Assembly (NCBI GenBank): GCA_045605445.1
Contig: JAZUPZ010000024.1
Span: forward strand, 1 to 64,000
Reading direction: 5' to 3'
DNA length: 64,000 bases
DNA from: CAZMHL01 sp045605445
Lineage (GTDB): Bacteria > Bacillota > Clostridia > RGIG6154
Both the position numbers and the translations under genes were made by a program. Of this stretch, positions 33,634-41,287 are shown in pieces. Numbering within the stretch: the first letter of the stretch is position 1; the number at the start of each line of letters is the position of its first letter. The notes beneath the pieces are model-generated. The model was not told where the DNA came from and did no database searches. It saw only the letters and a program-made list of their open reading frames with translations.

Positions 33634-33969
33634 TTAAACAAGCTTTTTTAATTGTTTTACAAGTATTGGTAATTCCTCATAAACAACAGAGGCAATTATA
33701 TTCCAATTTGTGCCTTCATAATTGTGAACCAATCTGTGTCGGAGACCGGAAATCATAGACCATGGCACATCATTATGCATAGTTTTATATTCATCAGATA
33801 AGGCATACACCTGTTCTCCGATATTATATAAAGGTGTAGTAACCAACCATTGCATTGCATAATCTTTAAGCAATTTTTCTCTTGTTATATTATTTTCACT
33901 AATATGATTCAGAAGCTTTTCAGCATATTCGCATATTTTCTGAACACGTTGTTTGTCAGAGTATTTCAT
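33634..33969 (-). CDS. HEPN-domain toxin (HepT/DUF86)
   Basis: 111 residues. The RNase-like HEPN motif R-x4-H-x-Y is intact as RHRLVHNY in the C-terminal half (about residues 83-90), preceded by PWSMISGL. It overlaps the 3' end of the MNT gene by 4 bases (ATGA). Together they form an MNT-HEPN type toxin-antitoxin module in which the nucleotidyltransferase neutralises the HEPN RNase by adding AMP to its tyrosine. Placed in an accessory island with repeats. Confidence 0.88.
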   Translation of the reverse strand: MKYSDKQRVQKICEYAEKLLNHISENNITREKLLKDYAMQWLVTTPLYNIGEQVYALSDEYKTMHNDVPWSMISGLRHRLVHNYEGTNWNIIASVVYEELPILVKQLKKLV

Positions 33970-34268
33970 GCCACATTTAACCTCTCATTCATAATAGTGG
34001 AATAAAAATCGCTATCAGTATTTATCTCGCTTATTTCAAACACGTCAACCGGTCTTTGAAACGCAGTTCTTAATTCCTCCGCAAGGGCAAAAATATTTGT
34101 TAATTTGAAATTTTCTCCGCCAAAAACCAAAAAGTCCAGATCGCTGTTTTCCGTTGCCTCTCCACGGGCGTATGAACCAAACAAGTATATAGACTCTACA
34201 TTATACTTATCCGCAATTGGCTTTATGATATCTTTTATTCCGTCTATAGTATAAACAGCACCTGACAT
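33966..34268 (-). CDS. MNT-domain nucleotidyltransferase antitoxin (MntA-type)
   Basis: 100 residues, start ATG 34268 (MSGAVYTID) with AAAGGAG upstream. Minimal nucleotidyltransferase motif GSYARGEATENSDLDFLV (GSx10DxD) about residues 30-47, with the third acidic residue in PVDVFEISE. It is the expected partner of the HEPN protein encoded next, and the two overlap by 4 bases. Confidence 0.9.
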   Translation of the reverse strand: MSGAVYTIDGIKDIIKPIADKYNVESIYLFGSYARGEATENSDLDFLVFGGENFKLTNIFALAEELRTAFQRPVDVFEISEINTDSDFYSTIMNERLNVA

Positions 34269-34350
34269 ATACACTTGCTCCTTTCACCTTTGTTATGTTT
34301 ATTATATCAAAACACTGTAAAAAAATCAATATTTTAAATTTGTGCGAAAA

Positions 34351-34435
34351 ATGCACCGCAAAAGCGGTGCATTTCATGGTTTACCATTTCATTCACCGAA
34401 AGGTGAATTTCATTCGTCGCAAGACGAATTTCATT
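34351..34435. repeat. Hairpin array 3, left of the IVP gene
   Basis: Hairpins TGCACCGC/GCGGTGCA, TGG/CCA, TTCACC/GGTGAA and TTCGTC/GACGAA, each followed by the spacer TTTCAT or ATTTCATT. The first 44 bases (34351-34394) recur with one change at 34915-34958. Confidence 0.8.
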
Positions 34436-34451
34436 GAATAAATAATTTTAT

Positions 34452-34805
34452 TTATTCTTTTTTCAGATTCTCTTTTGCAGTATTTATTGAAGAAATGAGA
34501 ATTTTTCTTATTTTACCGCAATCATTTTTAAAAGTTTTATATGTATTTTCTTCTATTATTTTTGTCCTCATAAAAAGTTCAAGCCAATACTCAGTTTCAT
34601 AACATTCCTTTAGGGCAATTTGCATTTTTGAAATAAAGTCCAATTTGCTTTGCGCATAATTGGCTTCATGAATATTTGCACCAATACTTGTAGCGCTTCT
34701 TAACATTTGATTTGTCAGAACCGCTTTCCCTTTTGTTGCATCGCACCAATTAACAACATTTACTGAAAAATCCATAGATAAGTCAATTAAAATATTCTTA
34801 GTCAT
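34452..34805 (-). CDS. Four-helix-bundle protein (IVP/S23-like)
   Basis: 117 residues from ATG 34805 (MTKNILIDLSM), RBS AAGGAG. The sequence matches the 'four helix bundle protein' family (TIGR02436, 23S rRNA intervening-sequence protein): NQMLRSATSIGANIHEANYA and KMQIALKECYETEYWLELF are its hallmark. Family members are found in 23S rRNA insertions and in relatives of the retroelement accessory protein Avd; molecular function is unclear, possibly nucleic-acid binding. Here the gene is framed by two hairpin arrays sharing a 44-bp direct repeat, so gene and arrays may form a transmissible unit. Confidence 0.9.
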   Translation of the reverse strand: MTKNILIDLSMDFSVNVVNWCDATKGKAVLTNQMLRSATSIGANIHEANYAQSKLDFISKMQIALKECYETEYWLELFMRTKIIEENTYKTFKNDCGKIRKILISSINTAKENLKKE

Positions 34806-34828
34806 ATTTTTTCTCCTTGTTATGAAAT

Positions 34829-34975
34829 GCACTTCGTGCTTGAAATGACAAAGCTTCGCTTTGTCTTGAAATGTGCTGTCGCACATGAAATGAAATTCGT
34901 CCTCTTAAGAAAATATGCACCGCAAAAGCGGTGCATTTCACGGTTTACCATTTCATTCGCATAAGCGAATTTCAT
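34829..34975. repeat. Hairpin array 4, right of the IVP gene
   Basis: Hairpins GCAC/GTGC, ACAAAGC/GCTTTGT and TGTGC/GCACA separated by GAAATG, then after AAATTCGTCC the 44-bp repeat with TGCACCGC/GCGGTGCA and its TTTCA spacers. Spacer orientation flips (GAAATG to TTTCAT) within the array. The first hairpins lie directly upstream of the IVP start codon. Confidence 0.78.
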
Positions 34976-34995
34976 TGAATAAGTAAGATTTTTGA

Positions 34996-35130
34996 TGCAG
35001 AACGGACGAAAGGAATCGAAACGAAAGTTTCGACTTGCCCGAAGGCGTACTTTGTGTACGTCGAGAGGTGAGTTTCGTTCGTAGCAAAAAAGAACTCCGC
35101 GTTAACGGAGTTCTTAAATTGCGTTCTGCG
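34996..35130. repeat. GTAC-core element with terminator hairpin
   Basis: Outer arms GCAGAACG (34997-35004) and CGTTCTGC; inside are TCGAAAC/GTTTCGA, CTTGCCCGAAG, the core CGTACtttgtGTACG, TCGAGAGGTGAG, and the hairpin AAGAACTCCG/CGGAGTTCTT (35091-35117), which is placed to terminate the GGGtGRT gene transcript. Confidence 0.65.
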
Positions 35131-35138
35131 CAAAAAGA

Positions 35139-36140
35139 TTACTTATTCATGGCTTCTTCAATAGCAACAGCTACAGCTACAGTCATACCAACCATTGGGT
35201 TGTTACCTGCGCCGATAAGTCCCATCATTTCAACGTGAGCCGGAACTGATGAAGAACCTGCGAACTGAGCATCTGAGTGCATTCTTCCCATTGTATCTGT
35301 CATACCGTAAGAAGCAGGACCTGCAGCCATGTTATCAGGATGAAGTGTTCTTCCTGTGCCGCCGCCTGATGCAACTGAGAAATATTTCTTACCCTGTTCG
35401 ATACATTCCTTTTTGTATGTACCTGCAACAGGATGCTGGAATCTTGTTGGATTTGTTGAGTTACCTGTAATAGAAACGTCAACGCCTTCAAGGTGCATAA
35501 TTGCAACGCCTTCACGAACATCGTCGGAGCCGTAGCAACGAACTTTTGCTCTTTCACCCTTTGAGTAAGCTGTTTCTTTAACAACTTTAACTTCGCCTGT
35601 GTAGTAATCGAACTGAGTCTGAACATAAGTAAAGCCGTTGATTCTTGAAATAATCTGAGCAGCGTCTTTACCAAGACCGTTAAGAATTACTTTAAGGTCT
35701 TCTTTTCTTGCTTTGTTAGCTGATCTTGCAAGACCGATAGCACCTTCTGCAGCAGCAAAAGATTCGTGACCTGCCAAGAAAGCGAAGCATTTTGTTTCGT
35801 CTCTTAAAAGCATAGCACCGAGGTTACCGTGACCGATACCAACTTTTCTGTCGTCTGCAACAGAACCGGGGATACAGAATGACTGTAAGCCAAGGCCGAT
35901 TTTTTCAGCTGCATCTGCAGCCTTTGTGCAACCGTCTTTAATTGCGATTGCAGCGCCTACGATGTAAGCCCAGCAAGCGTTTTCAAAGCAGATAGGCTGA
36001 ATGCTTTTTACTAAATTATATACATCGATACCCTTATCGTCGCAGATCTGTTTTGCTTCTTCGATGGAAGAAATGCCGTGTTTCGCCAGCTCTGCGTTGA
36101 TCTGGTCGATTCTTCTTTCATAACTTTCAAATAAAGCCAT
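35139..36140 (-). CDS. GGGtGRT family protein
   Basis: 333 residues. The name-giving motif is present as ASGGGTGRTLHPD near residue 262, along with FENACWAYIVGAAIAIKDGC and FLAGHESFAAAEGAIGL. The family is common in anaerobic Bacillota, always near a NifU-like scaffold gene, and has no established activity. It follows the NifU-like gene by 18 bp in one operon, which suggests a role connected to Fe-S cluster or metal handling. Excellent AAGGAGG ribosome site. Confidence 0.88.
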   Translation of the reverse strand: MALFESYERRIDQINAELAKHGISSIEEAKQICDDKGIDVYNLVKSIQPICFENACWAYIVGAAIAIKDGCTKAADAAEKIGLGLQSFCIPGSVADDRKVGIGHGNLGAMLLRDETKCFAFLAGHESFAAAEGAIGLARSANKARKEDLKVILNGLGKDAAQIISRINGFTYVQTQFDYYTGEVKVVKETAYSKGERAKVRCYGSDDVREGVAIMHLEGVDVSITGNSTNPTRFQHPVAGTYKKECIEQGKKYFSVASGGGTGRTLHPDNMAAGPASYGMTDTMGRMHSDAQFAGSSSVPAHVEMMGLIGAGNNPMVGMTVAVAVAIEEAMNK

Positions 36141-36158
36141 TGTATGCTACCTCCTTAA

Positions 36159-36851
36159 TTATTCGTGACGAGGATCGATGAGCTTTGCTGCATCGTCAAC
36201 TCTGCCGTACTGACCGCTTGCTTTTTCCATAGCTTCGTTTGCGTCCATACCTTTAGCAATCATTTCCATCATTTTGCCGAGGTGAACGAATTTATAACCG
36301 ATAATCTGATTGTCTTCATCAACTGCGATTTTTGTTATGTAACCTTCTGCAAGTTCAAGATATCTTGGACCTTTTTCAAGAGTTGCATAGGTTGTACCAA
36401 CCTGTGAACGAAGTCCTTTACCAAGGTCTTCAAGACCTGCACCGATCGGAAGACCATCTTCTGAGAAAGCTGTCTGAGTACGACCGTAAACAATCTGAAG
36501 GAACAATTCTCTCATAGCTGTGTTTATAGCATCACAAACAAGGTCTGTGTTAAGAGCTTCAAGAATTGTTTTACCAACGAGGATTTCAGATGCCATAGCA
36601 GCTGAGTGGGTCATACCTGAGCAACCAACTGTTTCTACGAGTGCTTCCTGGATGATACCTTCTTTTACGTTAAGTGTAAGCTTACATGTACCCTGCTGAG
36701 GAGCACACCAGCCGATACCGTGTGTAAGGCCGGAAATATCTTTAACTTCCTTAGCCTGGGTCCATTTACCTTCCTGCGGAATTGGAGCAGGACCGTGATA
36801 TGCACCTTTAGCTAAAGGGCACATATGCTGTACTTCTGTTGAATATTTCAT
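36159..36851 (-). CDS. NifU-like Fe-S cluster assembly scaffold protein
   Basis: 230 residues from ATG 36851 (AGGAGG upstream). NifU/IscU-like features: VETVGCSGMTHSAAMASEIL with a conserved Cys and a preceding GWCAPQQGTC segment, giving the three cysteines expected for a scaffold. It is longer than IscU (about 130 residues) and carries a C-terminal extension ending in GYKFVHLGKMMEMIAKGMD. First gene in an operon with the GGGtGRT gene; expressed from a near-consensus promoter that overlaps a palindrome. Confidence 0.85.
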   Translation of the reverse strand: MKYSTEVQHMCPLAKGAYHGPAPIPQEGKWTQAKEVKDISGLTHGIGWCAPQQGTCKLTLNVKEGIIQEALVETVGCSGMTHSAAMASEILVGKTILEALNTDLVCDAINTAMRELFLQIVYGRTQTAFSEDGLPIGAGLEDLGKGLRSQVGTTYATLEKGPRYLELAEGYITKIAVDEDNQIIGYKFVHLGKMMEMIAKGMDANEAMEKASGQYGRVDDAAKLIDPRHE

Positions 36852-36885
36852 ATACATACCTCCTGTATAAATTTCCTAACTAAAG

Positions 36886-36914
36886 ATTATATCATAATTG
36901 ACGAAAACTGTCAA
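36886..36914 (-). promoter_or_regulatory. Promoter of the NifU-like/GGGtGRT operon with palindromic operator
   Basis: Minus strand: -35 TTGACA (36909-36914), 17-bp spacer, -10 TATAAT (36886-36891). The -35 lies within AATTGAC/GTCAATT, an inverted repeat spaced by 7 bases that could bind a repressor. Confidence 0.8.
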
Positions 36915-37017
36915 TTTATTTAAGTATAAAAAAGCAGAAATTCTGCCCGCAGAATTTCTGCCGAAATTTTCTTTATTCACTATAAGAAATGGAGTAGGAA
37001 AAAAAGAATTGGATTGG

Positions 37018-37100
37018 ACAAACTGAGCAAAAGCAAGGCATAGCCTTGCTTTTGGTTACCCGAAGCTGTACATAGGTACAGCGAGTTAGGCGAAGTTTGT
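37018..37100. repeat. GTAC-core element
   Basis: Outer arms ACAAACT/AGTTTGT; inside AAAAGCAAGGC/GCCTTGCTTTT, then ACCCGAAG, the core CTGTACataGGTACAG-like hairpin and CGAGTTAGG. Same order of parts as the copy at 35.0 kb. It lies just after the stop codon side of the GH74-like gene. Confidence 0.65.
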
Positions 37101-37147
37101 TCAAAGCGAACTTCGTGAGCGCTCCAAACTTTTTTTACACCACATTT

Positions 37148-40100
37148 TTACATTGTGATTTTAACAACCTGTGATTCATCAATCCATTCAACTTTTGCAC
37201 CGAGAGCTTCTGAAATAAATCTTACGGGAACGAGAGTTCTTCCGTCGATTACTACAGGAGCAACGTCGATTTCCTGCGGAACGCCGTTGATGTAGATTGT
37301 TTTTTCACCGATTGTAAGCTTAACCTCTGTGGTTGTAATATCCCATGAATCGGAGGTTACTCTCTTTGCTGTTACTGTCTGGGTTGCTTCGTCCCATTCA
37401 ACAACTGCACCAACGTCCTCAAAGATTTTTCTCATCGGAACCATTGTTCTGTCATTGATAAGCTGAGGTGAAACGTCGAACATTACTGTCTGTCCGTTGA
37501 TTAAAACTTTAATATCATCTTCTCTTATCTGATAGAAGATGTTTGAATTATCGGGAGCACCGTAGAAGATACCTCTTCCGCTACCGCCTACATAAATAAT
37601 ACCAAACTGCTGTCTGTCAGCTGCCATCATACCGATAATCGGAATTTTGTGATGAACTGTTGTAGATTCATCATAAATCTTTGTCCAATTCTTACCCATA
37701 TCCTGTGAACGGTAAATTCCGTAAACTCCGCCTTTTGTTGCAACAACATAAATTGTCATTGGGTCGCCTGCTTTTTCTTCTTTACCGAAAGCAAAATCTA
37801 CAACTTTATCAAAATCGCCTTCAAGGTATTTAAAGAGGTCGCCCTGTGTTGATGAATACATAAGCTTTCCGCCGTTAATTGCAAAGAGATACTTTGTTCC
37901 CGGCATTGTTTCGATTTTGCCTGCAGAATCCATTGTTGTGATTGCTTTATATGTTACACCGTAGTCTTCGCTCTTATAAAGAGTTTTGTCTGAATTTGAC
38001 ATATAGTAAACGACGTTTGGTTCTTTCTGGTCAACTGTAAGATAAGAAACTCTGTTCCATTTACTGTCTGCAGGAAAAGCAGGGGCATTTGAAATTGTCC
38101 AGGTTTTACCGTTATCAAAAGTTACTGCCGGTGCAGATTTGCCGTACAAAGTATATACCGCATAGTTGCCTGTTTCAGGATGAGGCTCATTTGAAACTGC
38201 ACAGCTGAAAGAATACTGACCTGCAACAGGAGCGGATTCCATCATTCTCCAGTTAAGACCGTTATCTGTTGAATACCAGCAAACGTCTTTACCTATTCTT
38301 ACAACATAGTTAGGATTACCTTCTGAGAAAGCTGTTGTAGCAGGGTTTGAGTTTTTAGGCGGCAACATATTAGGCATATGCTGTGTTACGTCTGTAAATC
38401 TTCCGCCCAGGTAGTCGTAAGTATCAACAATAAGTCTTGCGCCTACAGGCAAGGTGTGAAGATATCTTAAGCAACCGTGTTCTACACCTTTGGTGTAGTT
38501 GGTAATTTTAACATTTTCGTCCCAGAGGTTTTCAGTTAAGTAGAAGTTCTGCCAGCCTGTAAAGCCTGCTCTGTTTTTATTGAACGGGTCCATTGCAATT
38601 GTTGTTGTGTTTGCAAAGAAGCCGTTATACTCTACTCTGGGGATGTAGTTATTTCTGATAAGTGTATCATTTAAAAGTGTCCAGCTTTTACCGCCGTCTA
38701 TTGACTTGTAAGCATATTCGCCATAAGAACCAACAGGTCCGTGATGCCATGTTGTAACCATAAGGTTGGAATCTGACGGATATATCATAGAAGTCTGGAA
38801 GCGTTTACCTGCAACCGGAGAAACAATTGACCAGGTTCCGTTTTTATTCATTTTGAAAAGGTCTTTGTTTGTACCGATAAGGATTGTTCCGTCATCAGAC
38901 ATATTGATTGTCCAGATTACTTCAGTTTCAGGAATGTTACATCCGTCAACTCTGCTCCAGTTTGCACCGTAGTCTTCAGAAACCCAGAGACCTGCACCTG
39001 TTGTTCCAAGGTAAATTCTCTTTGAACCCTTGGCATCACCTGAGTTAATATCATACAATATACCTCTTGGGCAAACGCCATTCTTTGTTGTTTCAAAAGG
39101 AACAGGAATTTCTTCCCAGGTTTTAAAGCCGTCTGTACTTCTTACAAGTCTGCCGTCCATTGTTGAACACATTACAACGTTTGAGTTGTTAGGGTCAACA
39201 GCGATACATTCTTTAGCGTTTCTGTAATCACCGTTTGCGCAGAAATAAGCTGTAAAGCCTGTATCTTCCCATGTATTACCTCTGTCGTAGGATTTCATTA
39301 CGTGACCGAGATAATTTTCAGTTTTATTTGCATACATACCAAATGCTATGTATAAAATATCAGGATTATTGGGGTCAAGAGCCATACCGTCGATACCGAG
39401 GGTATAGTCCTGTGCCTGTTTAACAGAAAAGTTGTCTGTTATCGGAATCCATGTGTAGTTGTTATTATCCCATCTGTATGCGCCACCCATATCTGTACCC
39501 ATATACATAAGTCCTGCTTCCTTCGGATGGAACAAAAGATGCGTTGAGCAGCCTGTACCGCCTTCCATAACCTGTCCCCATTCATAGCCTGTTTCAGGCT
39601 CTGCTGTAGGTTCAACGTCGTTATAGTTAGGATAAAGAGCGCCCGGAGCTTCGTAAGGCTGATCGAAAATAATATCAAGAGTATCGATTACGAAATTATA
39701 GCCTGAGCTCTTTTCGTTTTTGCCGTCGGGTCTGAATTCAAACCATCTTGTTTCACCAAGGTCACAAACTGCTGTGCCGAATTCAATTTCAACGATTTCT
39801 TCTGTTGGTGAATACATATCAATTTTTTCACCTACACGAAGGTTTGTGTCTGAGAACCAGAGCTGGATAATACCGCAGTCGGGACCTTTTCTTACCTTTG
39901 CCTTGATTTTGTACCAGCCTCTCTGCCAGATTGGTGCATAAAGACGGATGTAGTCATTAAACACCCATTCTTCACCTTTTGTAGCAATAAGCTGATAAGC
40001 CTTTCCGCCGCTAAAAGCAGAATCTTCAATAATTGTAACCTCACCCTGTTTTGCTGCAAGTGTAAGGTTTTCTGCTTCATAATAGTCTGCCGCTTTGAGA

Positions 40101-40174
40101 TTTAAAGCTGATACTGAAAATCCCATTGACATAACCATTATTAAAGCAAGAGTCAAAGAAATAATCTTTTTCAT
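37148..40174 (-). CDS. Secreted GH74-like beta-propeller protein with C-terminal stalk domain
   Basis: 1008 residues. A signal peptide (MKKIISLTLALIMVMSMGFS) is followed by a beta-sandwich module (about 30-170, ADYYEAENLTLAAKQG), a large BNR/Asp-box beta-propeller (about 190-870; repeats such as SYDRGNTWED, STDGFKTWEE, SEDYGANWSR, SIDGGKSWTL and the ending GGSGRGIFYG typical of GH74 xyloglucanases), and a copper-amine-oxidase-like stalk domain (about 895-1008, PQLINDRTMVPMRKIFEDVG, then VVIDGRTLVPVRFISEALGA). Probably binds or cleaves xyloglucan-type polysaccharide outside the cell while attached through the stalk domain. Start ATG 40174 with AGGAGGAAAT. Divergent from an AraC regulator. Confidence 0.85.
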   Translation of the reverse strand: MKKIISLTLALIMVMSMGFSVSALNLKAADYYEAENLTLAAKQGEVTIIEDSAFSGGKAYQLIATKGEEWVFNDYIRLYAPIWQRGWYKIKAKVRKGPDCGIIQLWFSDTNLRVGEKIDMYSPTEEIVEIEFGTAVCDLGETRWFEFRPDGKNEKSSGYNFVIDTLDIIFDQPYEAPGALYPNYNDVEPTAEPETGYEWGQVMEGGTGCSTHLLFHPKEAGLMYMGTDMGGAYRWDNNNYTWIPITDNFSVKQAQDYTLGIDGMALDPNNPDILYIAFGMYANKTENYLGHVMKSYDRGNTWEDTGFTAYFCANGDYRNAKECIAVDPNNSNVVMCSTMDGRLVRSTDGFKTWEEIPVPFETTKNGVCPRGILYDINSGDAKGSKRIYLGTTGAGLWVSEDYGANWSRVDGCNIPETEVIWTINMSDDGTILIGTNKDLFKMNKNGTWSIVSPVAGKRFQTSMIYPSDSNLMVTTWHHGPVGSYGEYAYKSIDGGKSWTLLNDTLIRNNYIPRVEYNGFFANTTTIAMDPFNKNRAGFTGWQNFYLTENLWDENVKITNYTKGVEHGCLRYLHTLPVGARLIVDTYDYLGGRFTDVTQHMPNMLPPKNSNPATTAFSEGNPNYVVRIGKDVCWYSTDNGLNWRMMESAPVAGQYSFSCAVSNEPHPETGNYAVYTLYGKSAPAVTFDNGKTWTISNAPAFPADSKWNRVSYLTVDQKEPNVVYYMSNSDKTLYKSEDYGVTYKAITTMDSAGKIETMPGTKYLFAINGGKLMYSSTQGDLFKYLEGDFDKVVDFAFGKEEKAGDPMTIYVVATKGGVYGIYRSQDMGKNWTKIYDESTTVHHKIPIIGMMAADRQQFGIIYVGGSGRGIFYGAPDNSNIFYQIREDDIKVLINGQTVMFDVSPQLINDRTMVPMRKIFEDVGAVVEWDEATQTVTAKRVTSDSWDITTTEVKLTIGEKTIYINGVPQEIDVAPVVIDGRTLVPVRFISEALGAKVEWIDESQVVKITM

Positions 40175-40443
40175 ATGATTTCCTCCTTTTTTGATAATTT
40201 TAGAATAACATATATGAAAAAACAAATCAATACTGAATTTGTTTATTTCCTAAAAAACAGCAATAACACCTAAAAGTGGTGATGTTTTTACTGTTAAAAA
40301 AAGATTTTCTCCCCTTAAAATTTATTATAATATAAAAACGCCCTGTTTTCCTTTGAAATTTTTATCATTTTACCAAAAAACACGAAAATATTGTTGCTTT
40401 TTTCACTTCTCTTTGTTAAAATATTTCATAAGGCGGTGATATT

Positions 40444-41262
40444 ATGAGTTCCAACGGTGAAAACTTTTGTCTTTTTGAACGGATTGAATATAAAAAAGAA
40501 CGCCAGATGAACGATTACCATATTCACGATATCTATGAGCTCTATTACCTTGTCAAAGGAAAGGTAAGCTATTTTGTGGGTAATGAGATTTTTAACCTGA
40601 AAGCAGGAGATATGCTTATTACTCCCCCGAACACCTATCACAAAACCAACTATGATGACAATCTTGCCATTGAGCGTATACTTTTCGCATTCCCAAAAGA
40701 ATATATAAATCCTGAGTATTTAATCTACATAAACGAGCTTGAACAGGTAAAGCACATTCAGTTCCCCAAAGACCAGCTTTACAAAATTCAGGAAATTATT
40801 AAAAGATTTGAGCATGAACACAACCGCCGGGCTGACGGATATGAAAATATGAAGAAAGCAATGCTTTCTGAGTTGCTTATTATGATTTCAAGGCTCAGAA
40901 TGCGGGAAAGCAAAACAAAATTTTCACATTCTTATAAAACAATTCAGGAAGCGGTGCAATATATAAGCACCAATTACAGCCAGGACTTAACCCTTTCCTG
41001 CCTTGCAAAAAGGTTTGCAATGAGCCCTACCCATTTTTCGAGTCAGTTTAAAAAAATTACCGGGGTTGGTATGAACGACTATCTGAACATAACACGAATT
41101 GTAGCAAGTGAGAAGCTTCTTGAAACCACTGATTTGCCAATTACCAAAATTGCAATGGAATGCGGCTTTAACGACAGCAACTACTTTGCCGCAGTATTTA
41201 AAAAAATCAAAGGAATTACACCGAAAAAATTTTCGCTTTTGCATAAAAAAACGGTTCTCTGA
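40444..41262 (+). CDS. AraC-family transcriptional regulator
   Basis: 272 residues. N-terminal cupin domain (DYHIHDIYELYYLVKGKVSY, LKAGDMLITPPNTYHKTN) and C-terminal double HTH (LTLSCLAKRFAMSPTHFSSQ and LPITKIAMECGFNDSNYFAA, ending in FKKIKGITPKKF). RBS GGCGGTGAT. It is divergent from the GH74-like gene over a 270-bp intergenic region, so it probably activates that gene in response to a sugar. Confidence 0.92.
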   Translation: MSSNGENFCLFERIEYKKERQMNDYHIHDIYELYYLVKGKVSYFVGNEIFNLKAGDMLITPPNTYHKTNYDDNLAIERILFAFPKEYINPEYLIYINELEQVKHIQFPKDQLYKIQEIIKRFEHEHNRRADGYENMKKAMLSELLIMISRLRMRESKTKFSHSYKTIQEAVQYISTNYSQDLTLSCLAKRFAMSPTHFSSQFKKITGVGMNDYLNITRIVASEKLLETTDLPITKIAMECGFNDSNYFAAVFKKIKGITPKKFSLLHKKTVL

Positions 41263-41279
41263 AAGAACCGTTTTTTATT
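41246..41279. terminator. Bidirectional terminator between araC and the amidohydrolase gene
   Basis: Arms AAAAAACGGTTCT/AGAACCGTTTTTT with a 5-base loop; serves both converging genes. Confidence 0.92.
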
Positions 41280-41287
41280 GTTTTTTC

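Noticed and set aside
34452..34805. Diversity-generating retroelement accessory gene (Avd)
   Set aside because: The protein family is related, but no reverse transcriptase, template repeat or variable repeat is visible in the window.
34351..34975. CRISPR array
   Set aside because: Repeats are hairpins of different sequence with constant short spacers, the reverse of CRISPR organisation, and no cas genes are nearby.
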